Positions 44,683-53,203 of a stretch of DNA of 64,000 bases are shown here, piece after piece; the first letter of the stretch is position 1, and every line of letters starts with the position of its first letter. The stretch lies in NCBI GenBank assembly GCA_039908525.1, contig JAMOAY010000001.1:186001-250000 (forward strand). Direction: 5' to 3'. A program made the position numbers and the translations under genes. Under the pieces are notes generated by a model. It saw only the letters and a list, made by a program, of their open reading frames with translations, searched no databases and had not been told where the DNA came from. This DNA is from Magnetaquicoccus sp039908525 (GTDB lineage: Bacteria > Pseudomonadota > Magnetococcia > Magnetococcales > Magnetaquicoccaceae).

Positions 44683-46746
44683 TCAACTGGCCAGTGCCAA
44701 CCACTCCTCCCGCTCGGAGTTGGCGCCCTTCTCCTCCACCGGGGACTCCTCCACGCCGACCGGGGCTGCAGCCATTGGGATCGGCTGCCAGGCCTCTTCG
44801 GGAAAGTCCGTCATCTCCGCCGACAGCGCATCCCAGGCCCCTGCGTCGGCACGCTCCAGCCCTGCGGTGACCCTCTCAGACGCCGGCGTTTCCGCTGCCA
44901 CATGGGACTCCAGGGCCAGCACCTCCTCCGCACGAATCTCTTGCAAGGCCTGCCCATACCAACCCTGCAGCTTCTCCGTCAAAGAGAGGATCCGCCCCGG
45001 ATTGAAGGCGGGGGGATTGGTCCGGCCCAGATGGACGGCCGAACGGAGATCCGCCATGAAAATACCCATGCTCTTGACCATGTGTGCGTCCAGCACCGCG
45101 CCGTGATCGGCGATGAGCTGGCTGGAACAGTCCAGCAGAGCCTCCGCCTTGCCATGGATCTCCACCATCCTGCGCTGCTCCGTGTCCGCCTGGGCCTGGC
45201 GGGTGGCCTCTTGGCTCAGACGGTCGATCTCCTCTTCGGCCAGACCACCGGAGATCTTGATCCCGATCGACTGCTGCAGACCGCTCTCCTGGTCCTTCGC
45301 CGACACCTGGACCAGACCATCCACATCGACGGCAAAGGTCACCTCAATGCGGGGTTGACCGCGCATGGCCAGGGGCAACCCCTCCAACTCAAACTCGCCC
45401 AGAAGGGTGTTGTCTGCAAACTGCTCGGACTCTCCCTGGGCCACCATCACCGTCACCCGGGTCTGCCAGTTCTGCACCGTGGTAAACACCTTGCTCATCT
45501 TGCAGGGGATCGGCTCGTTCTTCATGATCAACCGGGAGAAGCCTCCGCCCTTGGTGCGAATGCCCAGGGAGAAGGGGGTGACATCCAGCAAGAGGATATT
45601 CTGCAACTCGCCGCTCAACACCCCGGCCTGCACCGCCGCGCCCATGGCCACCACCTCGTCGGGATTGACCCCACGGTGTGGCTCCCGGCCGAACAGTTCG
45701 GCAACCGTTTGCTGCACCCTGGGCATCCGGGTCATACCGCCCACCAGAACCACCTCCTGGATCTCCGAGGCCGTCAAACCGGCATCCTGCAAGGCCAGCT
45801 GGCAGGGCAGCAGGGTACGCCGGATGAGTGGCTCCACCAACTGCTCCAGCCGGCTCCGGCTCAGGTTCTGGCTGAGGTGCCGGGGCCCCTCTTCATCCGT
45901 GTGGATGAAAGGCAGGTTGATATCCGTGTGCAGGACAGTGGACAGTTCGATCCGGGCATTCTCGGCCGCTTCGCGGATGCGCTGCATGGCCAGGCGGTTC
46001 TGCCGCAGATCAATCCCCTGCTCCTGTTCAAAACGGGCCACGATCTCGTCCATGACACACTGGTCAAAATCCACCCCGCCCAAATAAGCGTCGCCGTGGG
46101 TGGCCTTGACCTGAAACACCCCCTCGCTGATCTCCAGGATGGAGATGTCAAAGGTGCCCCCCCCGAGATCGTAGACGGCAATCCGCTTGCCCTCCGTCTT
46201 GTCCAGCCCGTAGGCCAGGGCGGCCGCCGTCGGTTCGTTGACGATGCGCAACACCTCCAAACCGGCAACCCGACCCGCATCCCGGGTCGCCTGGCGCTGG
46301 GCGTCGCTGAAATAGGCCGGCACGGTGATGACCGCCTGGGTCACCAACTCGCCCAGGTAGGCCTCTGCGGTCTGTTTCATCTTTTGCAGCACCACCGCCG
46401 ACACCTCCGCCGGGCTCATCCTCTTGCCACCCGCCTGGGCCCAGGCATCGCCATTGTCCGCCTCCACCACCCCGAACGAAACCCTCTCCTTGAAGTTCCG
46501 GGTCATCGGGTCGTCGTAGCGGCGCCCCATCAGCCGCTTGATGGCCAGCAGGGTGTTTTCCGGGTTGGTCACCATCTGCCGCTTGGCCGCCTGTCCCACC
46601 AGACGGGTACCCTTGCTGCTGAAGGCCACCATGGAGGGTGTGGTACGGCTGCCCTCGCCATTTTCAAGCACCACCGGCTGACCGCCTTCCAGAATGGCGA
46701 CACAGGTATTGGTTGTGCCAAGATCAATTCCAATTACATTACTCAT
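44683..46746 (-). CDS. dnaK: Hsp70/DnaK-family chaperone, divergent paralogue
   Basis: A 687-residue Hsp70. The actin-like ATPase starts VIGIDLGTTNTCVAILEGG and has AVITVPAYFSDAQRQATRDA, VNEPTAAALAYGLDK, VYDLGGGTFDISIL and the VLVGGMTRMP loop. The linker is LLLDVTPFSLGI, followed by the substrate-binding domain. The tail after about residue 580 is unusual: acidic and alanine-rich, without the EEVKD-like end, and the last residues are REEWLALAS. No grpE or dnaJ is adjacent, so this is probably an additional DnaK and not the main one. The GGAGGA ribosome-binding site is strong. Confidence 0.9.
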   Translation of the reverse strand: MSNVIGIDLGTTNTCVAILEGGQPVVLENGEGSRTTPSMVAFSSKGTRLVGQAAKRQMVTNPENTLLAIKRLMGRRYDDPMTRNFKERVSFGVVEADNGDAWAQAGGKRMSPAEVSAVVLQKMKQTAEAYLGELVTQAVITVPAYFSDAQRQATRDAGRVAGLEVLRIVNEPTAAALAYGLDKTEGKRIAVYDLGGGTFDISILEISEGVFQVKATHGDAYLGGVDFDQCVMDEIVARFEQEQGIDLRQNRLAMQRIREAAENARIELSTVLHTDINLPFIHTDEEGPRHLSQNLSRSRLEQLVEPLIRRTLLPCQLALQDAGLTASEIQEVVLVGGMTRMPRVQQTVAELFGREPHRGVNPDEVVAMGAAVQAGVLSGELQNILLLDVTPFSLGIRTKGGGFSRLIMKNEPIPCKMSKVFTTVQNWQTRVTVMVAQGESEQFADNTLLGEFELEGLPLAMRGQPRIEVTFAVDVDGLVQVSAKDQESGLQQSIGIKISGGLAEEEIDRLSQEATRQAQADTEQRRMVEIHGKAEALLDCSSQLIADHGAVLDAHMVKSMGIFMADLRSAVHLGRTNPPAFNPGRILSLTEKLQGWYGQALQEIRAEEVLALESHVAAETPASERVTAGLERADAGAWDALSAEMTDFPEEAWQPIPMAAAPVGVEESPVEEKGANSEREEWLALAS

Positions 46747-46963
46747 TATTATGGATCCTCCAAGCTGCTCGCATTGAATTCAGTCATGATACCGACTCGT
46801 GCCAGCCAGACCTCCCGGAGTGGCTTTCACGAACGACGTTATGGCAAGCAACATACATACCAACATGCTTTAATGTGGTTTTTCTTGCGAAATTCAGAAA
46901 GCTCCGGCATCCGACTGCCTGCCGGGCAATGTCACGGTTTTGGCAACCGAGTGGCGACCGCAG

Positions 46964-47971
46964 TCAAACAATCTCATCCTCATCCAACAGGGGATCCGCC
47001 GTCAACACCTCGGTCCTGGGAGTCAGGGCGATGTGGTACAAGGCATCCCCCTGATTGACCACCGGCAACTCGGCCCGACCGATGATCAGACCCGGCTGGC
47101 TGGCCCGCACCTCCAGGCTGGTATCCCCGATGGGATCGGCAATGGTGGCCAGTTGCGCCTGCGCCTCGACAAAATCACCCAAACCACGGGTGGTCTGCAG
47201 CAGACCGCTCATCGGGGCCCGAACCCATTGGCTTTTGCTGGCAAAAAGCGGTTCCGGTCGGGGCTGGCCCTGGGGTCTGTCACCCCAGGGGATCATGCCC
47301 AGACTGCGCAGCACGCCGAGTATGCCGCGCACCCCGACCCGCACGCTCCAGTCGTCCAGGCGCAACCCCTCCCCGGCCTCGAAGAGCATCATCTCCACCC
47401 CCCGTTCCCGGGCCGCCTCCCGCAGCGAACCGGGACGCAAAGGCGCCTCGATCACAATGGGCGCCTGAAAAGCCCTGGCCAACCGGCGCAAGGTCTCGTT
47501 GCCCGGTGCGATGCGGATCTGCGGCAGGTTGCGGCGATGGACCGTCGCGGAGTGGATGTCGATGCCGTAGTCGCTGCGGGCCACCACCTCCTGCACGAAC
47601 AGGTGGGCCAGTTGCGCCGCCAGCGAACCGTTGGCGTTGCCTGGAAAGGAGCGGTTCAGATCCCGCCGGTCGGGCAGATAGCGGGTATGGGAGATGAAAC
47701 CGTGCACATTGACGATCGGAATGCAGAGCAGGGTCCCGCGCAACTGCTGCAACACCTTGAGCCGTCGCAACTGCTGGATGATCTCGACCCCGATGATCTC
47801 GTCCCCATGCACCGCCCCGCAGAGAAACAGCACCGGGCCGGGCCGGCGGCCATGGATGACATGCACCGACAGGTGGATCGGGATATGGTTGGACAACAGG
47901 CCGACCGGCATGTCCACCCGACCGACACCTCCCGGTTTGACCCGCAGACCTTGCAGGTGGAAATCGCTCAT
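46964..47971 (-). CDS. Succinylglutamate desuccinylase/aspartoacylase-family zinc enzyme
   Basis: A 335-residue protein of the M14-like aspartoacylase family. Zinc ligands are visible in CGAVHGDEIIG (His, Glu) and the later His of YGIDIHSAT. A substrate-arginine motif of the type RDLNRSFPG lies between them. The C-terminal half is a beta-rich lipoyl-like domain (VRAPMSGLLQTTRGLGDFVE). Such enzymes remove acyl groups from amino acids; the exact substrate is unclear. No ribosome-binding site is visible before the ATG; the upstream bases are very A+T-rich, unlike the rest of the gene. Confidence 0.86.
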   Translation of the reverse strand: MSDFHLQGLRVKPGGVGRVDMPVGLLSNHIPIHLSVHVIHGRRPGPVLFLCGAVHGDEIIGVEIIQQLRRLKVLQQLRGTLLCIPIVNVHGFISHTRYLPDRRDLNRSFPGNANGSLAAQLAHLFVQEVVARSDYGIDIHSATVHRRNLPQIRIAPGNETLRRLARAFQAPIVIEAPLRPGSLREAARERGVEMMLFEAGEGLRLDDWSVRVGVRGILGVLRSLGMIPWGDRPQGQPRPEPLFASKSQWVRAPMSGLLQTTRGLGDFVEAQAQLATIADPIGDTSLEVRASQPGLIIGRAELPVVNQGDALYHIALTPRTEVLTADPLLDEDEIV

Positions 47972-47985
47972 TTCGTTAATTATTT

Positions 47986-48206
47986 TTATCTATTGTCAAC
48001 ATTATCCCAACGTGTGTCAGGCATGCCCACAACCAAAACCTGGACGATCCGCTGCTGTCGGTCGGCAACGGACGCGCCAAGAAAGCTGACCAGTCGATCC
48101 ATGCTGTACTGGTCGCTGCGTGCGTTATCCATCAAACGTGACAACTCCGACTGTGCCGTATCTTTTTCGAGCGTGTTACTCCTCCCAGGGATATTTTTTT
48201 CGACAT
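47986..48206 (-). pseudogene. Frameshifted remnant resembling an XRE/HigA-type antitoxin
   Basis: In the frame ending at the TAA 47986-47988, about 60 residues read as the end of an antitoxin-type helix-turn-helix protein (SELSRLMDNARSDQYSMDRL). This resembles the SRLLxGxxxxFSxDRLxRFL region of HigA-like proteins. The start codon that would suit (ATG 48206, MSKK) is in another frame. The frames join if one base is gained or lost in the run of seven A at 48194-48200. The sequence may be a broken antitoxin or a slippage-dependent one. Confidence 0.4.
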
Positions 48207-48506
48207 TTTAACCACCTTGACCACCACCGACTCCGAATACGAGGGGCTGTGATGTGCGATCTGATTTCGGTACAAATCGATGATATGGAAACACAGATCA
48301 TGATTACCCCATACCAGATTGCCATATGCGAGGCGATAGGTAGCAAAACGAACGGGATCGAGCCATGCCCGAGTAGAGGGATGGCGCGCTTGTGACAGGA
48401 AAGGATGAAAATCAACGGTTTGCTCGGTGCCGTCGTCAAATTTCAGGCGCAGGCAAAAGTCACTCACCTGTTCAACGGTAACAATATTGATGATGGCGGG
48501 CGTCAT
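48132..48506 (-). CDS. DUF2442-domain protein
   Basis: A 124-residue protein whose first 80 residues match the DUF2442 pattern: an N-terminal strand set with LRLKFDDGTEQTVDFHPFL, then a DPVRFATYRLAYGNLVWGN block. Function is unknown; members are often paired with DUF4160 proteins as toxin-antitoxin-like modules. The C-terminal 25 residues (SKKISLGGVTRSKK) do not belong to the domain and run into the antitoxin-like remnant. It overlaps the DUF4160 gene by 4 nt. This stretch is A+T-richer than the surrounding genes. Confidence 0.75.
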   Translation of the reverse strand: MTPAIINIVTVEQVSDFCLRLKFDDGTEQTVDFHPFLSQARHPSTRAWLDPVRFATYRLAYGNLVWGNHDLCFHIIDLYRNQIAHHSPSYSESVVVKVVKMSKKISLGGVTRSKKIRHSRSCHV

Positions 48507-48808
48507 TTGAGTCTCCTCGTGATACGTTCCGGTGTGATGAGCTTATGAAAAACAAAAAAATCAGTCCATTTGATGACAATGTCATGAGCACGGGCGGTAA
48601 CCAATTCCCGAAAATAGCGCATCTCCTTGCCTTTGAGCTGTTGACGTCCAGGCATTGTGCTGTAACGAACTTCTGAGATCACACCGTCGAGTACAATGAT
48701 TTCGGCGCGGGATACCCGGCCTTGTGAGCTGCCATGCACATGTATCGGCTCATGTTCGCCAGCATAGAACAGGACGATCAAACCAAAATATTCATAGAGT
48801 GTCGGCAT
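48503..48808 (-). CDS. DUF4160-domain protein
   Basis: A 101-residue protein starting MPTLYEYFGLIVLFYAGEHE and containing EPIHVHGSSQGRVSRAEIIV, the conserved H-x-H of DUF4160. The domain is of unknown function and is usually encoded just before DUF2442, as here, with a 4-nt overlap. The two are likely a small accessory module, possibly toxin-antitoxin-like. In-frame ATG and TTG codons at 48814 and 48817 are alternative starts. Confidence 0.8.
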   Translation of the reverse strand: MPTLYEYFGLIVLFYAGEHEPIHVHGSSQGRVSRAEIIVLDGVISEVRYSTMPGRQQLKGKEMRYFRELVTARAHDIVIKWTDFFVFHKLITPERITRRLK

Positions 48809-48914
48809 GCTCATCAACGACTCAATAGAAATTTGTGACGTTGCCGATGGATGCTCTCCCCGATCACCAGCATGTCAGTCCGCAGTTCCATGGTGGCAAG
48901 GGCGGATACGACGA

Positions 48915-50993
48915 TCACCTCTCCCCCCAGTCCACCCCCAACACCCCGGCCAACCGGCCCAGAGACATGACCGCCTCCGGGAAATCAAAACGGCCCACCT
49001 GCTCTTCCAACTCCCGCAGACAGCTGCGCGCCTCCCCGTCCACCCCGGCCAGCAACGGTTTAAGCTCGTCGAACACCTTTTGCGAGCGGGCATCCGCCTT
49101 CTGCATCAGATCGAACAGTACCCGCATCACAGGCACGGCGGCGGCCAGATCGACCAGACGGGAAACATCCCTGCCACCCATCGCCTCCTCCTCGGCCCGT
49201 TTGCAACGGCCGATGCCGGCCATCAACTCCCGCAGCGCCCGGTTGAAACGGTCCAGCAAGGCGGGCCACTCCGCACAACGCTGTTCCTGGATGGCCAACT
49301 CCAGATCCGATGCCACCGCAAACAGTGTCTTGGCCGACAGATTGCCCGCAATGCCTTTGATGGAGTGGACCAGTCGCCTGGCCCGCTCGTGATCGCTCTG
49401 CCGCCGCCCCACCAACACGGCCGCAATCTCCTGACCGGCATCGGCATAATCCCGGTGCAACTCCCATAAAATGGTACGCAACAGCTGCGGGCTGTGGCCA
49501 AACCTTTGCATCGCAGCCTCCATGTCCATCCCCCTGATAGGGTGGATGAACAACGGATTGGAGGGTTTGTCATCCGCCAGCAGCGTATAGAGCACCGGAC
49601 GCGGGCGCTGTTTGGGCGCGATCCACTTGATCAGCGTGGCAAACAGCTGTTGTCGGTTGATCGGCTTGACGACATGGTCGTTCATGCCCGCCGCCAGACT
49701 TTTTTCCCGGTCGCCCGCCATGGCATGGGCGGTCATGGCGATGATGGGCAGGCGCTGCAACCGCTCATCGGCACGCATCAGGCGGGTCGTTTCATACCCA
49801 TCCATGTCGGGCATCTGGATATCCATCAGCACGCCGTCATAGGCCAGGGTTTGTGCCAGGCGGATCGCCTCCCGACCGGTCGTCACACACTCCACCAGCA
49901 GCCCGACGCCTTGCAGGATCCCCACCGCCACCTGCTGGTTGAGCCGGTTGTCTTCCACCAGCAACAAGCGTGCGCCACCGATCTGCCGGGTGATGGTGGC
50001 GGGTTCCTGGGGCTGCCACTCGGCCAGGCAGGCCTGCACCGATTTGCTTCTCCTGCTCTTGTGGGCCGCGCGCAGCAGACGGGTGGTGAAATAAAAGGTC
50101 GATCCGCTCCCCTCACGGCTCTCCGCCCAGATCTCCCCGCCCATCATCTCCACCAGGCGCCGGCAGATGGCCAGCCCCAGACCCGTGCCCCCATACTTCC
50201 GTGCGGTGGAACCATCGGCCTGTTCGAAGGGTTGGAACAGCCGTTCCAGCTGCGCCGGGTGGATGCCGATACCGGTATCCCGCACCGCGAACTGCACAAG
50301 GAGCGGATCGCCCTTCTCCACCGTGGTCACCTCGACTTCAACCCGCCCCCGGCGGGTGAATTTCAGGGCATTGCCCACCAGGTTGATCAGGATCTGCTCC
50401 AGCCGCAGAGCGTCCCCGCTCAGCCGTGCACGGCACTCCCGGCTGCCAACAAACCGCAACGCAAGCCCCTGTTCGTCAGCCTTGGGCTGCAGCAGATCCC
50501 GCACATGCACCAACAGCTCGTGCAACACAAAATCCACCGGCTCCAGGGCCATCTTGCCGGCCTCTATCTTGGAAAAATCAAGAATATCATTGATGATCCT
50601 GAGCAGAGCGTGGGAAGCGTGGCCGATCTTGCGCAGATAATCGGCCATCCCGGGGGAGGGGTTGCTGGCCAGGGCCAGATCCGTCAGGCCGATCACGGCG
50701 TTCATCGGCGTCCGGATCTCGTGACTCATGTTGGCCAGAAAGACGCTCTTGCTCCGGTTGGCCAACTCGGCCGACTGTTTGGCCCGCTGCAGGGATTGGG
50801 AGATGGTGAGCAGCTGCCGTTCGTTGCGGTCGCTGAAGCGCAGCACACGCCGTTCGGTACGAAGCAACCGTTTGTAGGCCTTGAGCAGATCCAGATAAGC
50901 CGCACGAAACTCCTGGACCCCAGGTTCCCCGGCCAGCAGCGCCTCCGCCCTGGCAATGACGGTGTTCTCCTCTTGCAAGGAATCAAAAGCCAC
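48915..50993 (-). CDS. Cytoplasmic hybrid histidine kinase (HK, REC, Hpt) downstream of siaA
   Basis: A 692-residue protein from a GTG at 50993 behind AGGGGG; a GTG at 51023 overlapping the siaA end is the alternative. There is no membrane segment. A coiled coil (about 35-85) leads to HisKA with FLANMSHEIRTPMN, HATPase (NLVGNALKFT, DTGIGI, YGGTGLGLAI), a receiver (YDGVLMDIQMPDMDG) and Hpt with His in RLVHSIKGIAGNLS. Hpt domains end relay chains, so another receiver must exist elsewhere; the orphan CheY at 13931 or the HD-GYP regulators are candidates. It may take its signal from the phosphatase gene just before it. Confidence 0.9.
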   Translation of the reverse strand: MAFDSLQEENTVIARAEALLAGEPGVQEFRAAYLDLLKAYKRLLRTERRVLRFSDRNERQLLTISQSLQRAKQSAELANRSKSVFLANMSHEIRTPMNAVIGLTDLALASNPSPGMADYLRKIGHASHALLRIINDILDFSKIEAGKMALEPVDFVLHELLVHVRDLLQPKADEQGLALRFVGSRECRARLSGDALRLEQILINLVGNALKFTRRGRVEVEVTTVEKGDPLLVQFAVRDTGIGIHPAQLERLFQPFEQADGSTARKYGGTGLGLAICRRLVEMMGGEIWAESREGSGSTFYFTTRLLRAAHKSRRSKSVQACLAEWQPQEPATITRQIGGARLLLVEDNRLNQQVAVGILQGVGLLVECVTTGREAIRLAQTLAYDGVLMDIQMPDMDGYETTRLMRADERLQRLPIIAMTAHAMAGDREKSLAAGMNDHVVKPINRQQLFATLIKWIAPKQRPRPVLYTLLADDKPSNPLFIHPIRGMDMEAAMQRFGHSPQLLRTILWELHRDYADAGQEIAAVLVGRRQSDHERARRLVHSIKGIAGNLSAKTLFAVASDLELAIQEQRCAEWPALLDRFNRALRELMAGIGRCKRAEEEAMGGRDVSRLVDLAAAVPVMRVLFDLMQKADARSQKVFDELKPLLAGVDGEARSCLRELEEQVGRFDFPEAVMSLGRLAGVLGVDWGER

Positions 50994-51009
50994 CTCACAC
51001 CCCCTCACC

Positions 51010-52995
51010 TTATAGCCTGACACCCAATACCGTCAGATCATCCATACGTTCCATCCCACCCTGATAACGCCGCAACTGCTCCTGCAACAACCGTTTTTGC
51101 TGTTCCATGGGATGAACGCTGTTTTCCAGCAACAGGGCATGAAAGCGCGCGTTGCCCAGGGCAAGCCCCTTGGGCCCCCCCAACTGATCCACCGCCCCGT
51201 CCGTGGCCAGATAGCAAAGCATCCCCGACTCGGCCGGAAGGGTGTGCGTGGTGTAGGTGTGATCCAGGGAGGACTCCTTGTAACCCAGACTCTTCTTGTC
51301 CCCTTTGAGCACCCGCAGCGTGCCCTCCTGGATGGTGATCAGGGCCAGTTTGGCCCCCGCATAGCGGATCTGCCGACGGGGCCGGTCGATGACCAGGATG
51401 CCGGCATCCAGTCCGTCGTTGGAGCGGGCCTGTTCGTTCTCCTGCTGCAGGGTGGTCTTGACGACAAAGTTGAGCGACTTCAGCAGATCCGCCGGATCAC
51501 GCAACCCTTCGTCGCGCACCAGACGTTTCAGACCGGAGATGGCAATCATGGTCATGAAGGCCCCCGGCACCCCATGCCCGGTACAGTCCAGCAGGGCCAG
51601 CAAAACGGTCTCCTCCTCCGTCTCGGCAAAATAGATGTCACCCCCCACCACATCCCGCGGCTCCCACAGAATAAAACTGTCCAGCAACGAGGAGCGCAGG
51701 GCGACCCAGTCCGGCAGCAGGGCCTGCTGGATGCGCTGGGCGTACTGAATGCTGTCCTGGATCTTTTTGTTGGCCTCCTCGATCACCCGCAGCGACTGCT
51801 GCAACTCGGCGTTCTTGTCGTGCAACTCCGCCGTGCGTGCACGGACCTCCGTTTCCAGGCGCACGGTGTAGGTGCGGGAGGCCTCCTGCAACCGTTCCAA
51901 ATCCTGCACCATGCCCTGGAAAGAGCGCATCAAACCGCCCAATTCGTTATCCTGCCTGCCCGGCGTCAGGGTGATGGCGAAATGGCCCTGGCCAACCTCC
52001 CGACTGGCCTTGGCAAGCTGCAGCAGAGGCACAAGAAACTGGTGCTGCAGCACGCCGTACAGGAGGGGAAACAGCAGAAGAATGGCCGCCACAATGATGC
52101 CGGCAACCTGGAAATAGAGGGTGCGCACCCCCTCGGTCAACTCGGCCTGGTCGACCGCAGCAAACAGGTAGAGGCTGTCGTCGATGGCGATCCCTTTGAA
52201 CAGAAAATTTCTGCCCAGCCAGTTGAACGGGAAGAATTGCCGCTCGACCGCCTGGGCGGTCAAGCGGGACCAATCATCAGGCTGCAACCTCTCCGGCAGG
52301 CTGCGCCAGGCGGGCCCGATCAGGATGCGCCCCTCGGCGTCGGTGAAAAAGGCAAACCCCTGCCGGCCAACATGCAGTTGCCGGACCTGGGTGAGCAGAA
52401 ACTCCGGGCGAATGGTCAAGGCCAGATAGGCCTGCAGCGGCTCCTTGCCCAGACCAGCCCGGGTGGCCGTCTGCACCGTCAACCGTTTGGTGGCCAGCAT
52501 GGCCGGCTGATCGTTGTCCGGGTTGACAAGAAATTCGGTATGAAAATCGGTCTTGTGCTCCCGCGACCGTTTGAAATAGGGAGTCTCTCCCTCCTCCTCC
52601 GTCTGGTTCTGCAGACCATTCGTGGCAAAACGGGCATCCTCTGAACCGTCGGCCATCAGGATGCGAAACTCGTAATAGTCGGGGTAGACTTGGGCATAAC
52701 CGGCGAACAGTTGCAGCAGGGGGGATTGAAAGACGCTGTAGCGGGTCTCGGCCTCCTCCACCGCCAGATAGTTGGTGACCAGATTGGAGCGGGAGAAGGA
52801 GTCCATGTTGGCACGAATGGCCGCCAGGTGGGTGGCGGCATTGGCCTCGATCTGTTGCAACAGGGTATCCATCTCGTTGCGGGTGGTCTGCCGACGGCTC
52901 TCCACCAGGTAGTCGCTGGCCAGCCAGCCAAAGAGCAGCAGCGGGGCCATCACCATGGGGATCAGGGTGATGGCCAGTTGGCTGCGCAGCTTCAT
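51010..52995 (-). CDS. siaA: SiaA-like membrane PP2C phosphatase (Cache, HAMP, SpoIIE)
   Basis: A 661-residue protein. TM1 is at about 8-28, followed by a large periplasmic Cache-like sensor (about 30-290), TM2 (about 292-315), HAMP, a coiled coil (about 375-430) and a SpoIIE/PPM phosphatase (about 440-661). The phosphatase has WEPRDVVGGDIYF, LLDCTGHGVPGAFMTMIA and the C-terminal DDLTVLGV. This matches SiaA of Pseudomonas, which removes phosphate from SiaC. siaC and siaB lie 3 kb upstream in the same direction, with torF and a PotD-like gene between. The hairpin block before it suggests an own promoter or attenuated read-through. Confidence 0.85.
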   Translation of the reverse strand: MKLRSQLAITLIPMVMAPLLLFGWLASDYLVESRRQTTRNEMDTLLQQIEANAATHLAAIRANMDSFSRSNLVTNYLAVEEAETRYSVFQSPLLQLFAGYAQVYPDYYEFRILMADGSEDARFATNGLQNQTEEEGETPYFKRSREHKTDFHTEFLVNPDNDQPAMLATKRLTVQTATRAGLGKEPLQAYLALTIRPEFLLTQVRQLHVGRQGFAFFTDAEGRILIGPAWRSLPERLQPDDWSRLTAQAVERQFFPFNWLGRNFLFKGIAIDDSLYLFAAVDQAELTEGVRTLYFQVAGIIVAAILLLFPLLYGVLQHQFLVPLLQLAKASREVGQGHFAITLTPGRQDNELGGLMRSFQGMVQDLERLQEASRTYTVRLETEVRARTAELHDKNAELQQSLRVIEEANKKIQDSIQYAQRIQQALLPDWVALRSSLLDSFILWEPRDVVGGDIYFAETEEETVLLALLDCTGHGVPGAFMTMIAISGLKRLVRDEGLRDPADLLKSLNFVVKTTLQQENEQARSNDGLDAGILVIDRPRRQIRYAGAKLALITIQEGTLRVLKGDKKSLGYKESSLDHTYTTHTLPAESGMLCYLATDGAVDQLGGPKGLALGNARFHALLLENSVHPMEQQKRLLQEQLRRYQGGMERMDDLTVLGVRL

Positions 52996-53026
52996 GTCGA
53001 GGATCCGAGCGCTGTTCGGTCTGTTG

Positions 53027-53095
53027 CGGGGGCTTTGCCCCCGGCCCCACCAGGGGCTTCGCCCCTGGACCCCACCAGGGGGATAATCCCCCTGG
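53027..53095. repeat. Three tandem GC-rich hairpins of the dispersed palindrome family
   Basis: Three successive hairpins: 53027-53043 (CGGGGGC/GCCCCCG), 53050-53068 (CCAGGGGC/GCCCCTGG) and 53075-53095 (CCAGGGGG/CCCCCTGG). The spacers between them are of the form GGACCCCA. The third is identical to the palindrome at 14395-14415. Similar hairpins fill 63620-63986. The first hairpin is 31 bases upstream of the siaA start codon. Confidence 0.7.
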
Positions 53096-53140
53096 ACCCG
53101 TGATAGTTAAAAACCATCAAAAAAGAAGGGTGGAGGGGGT

Positions 53141-53170
53141 CTGGGGGAGGCGGTGAACCGCCTCCCCCAG
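53141..53170 (-). terminator. Intrinsic terminator after the PotD-like gene
   Basis: A perfect 13-bp stem (53141-53153 with 53158-53170) closes a TGAA-type loop, 33 nt after the stop codon of the binding-protein gene. On the minus strand a C-rich stretch and then TTCTTTTTTGATGG follow. Confidence 0.65.
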
Positions 53171-53203
53171 AAATGGCCACAGCGGTGATCGAGACCATCA
53201 CGG

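Noticed and set aside
46747..46963. Sigma-32 heat-shock promoter before dnaK
   Set aside because: No CTTGAA and CCCCAT pair at the right spacing was found; only the strong ribosome-binding site is clear.
48915..50993. The hybrid kinase as a SiaD replacement with cyclase activity
   Set aside because: No GGDEF motif is present; only HK, REC and Hpt domains are visible.
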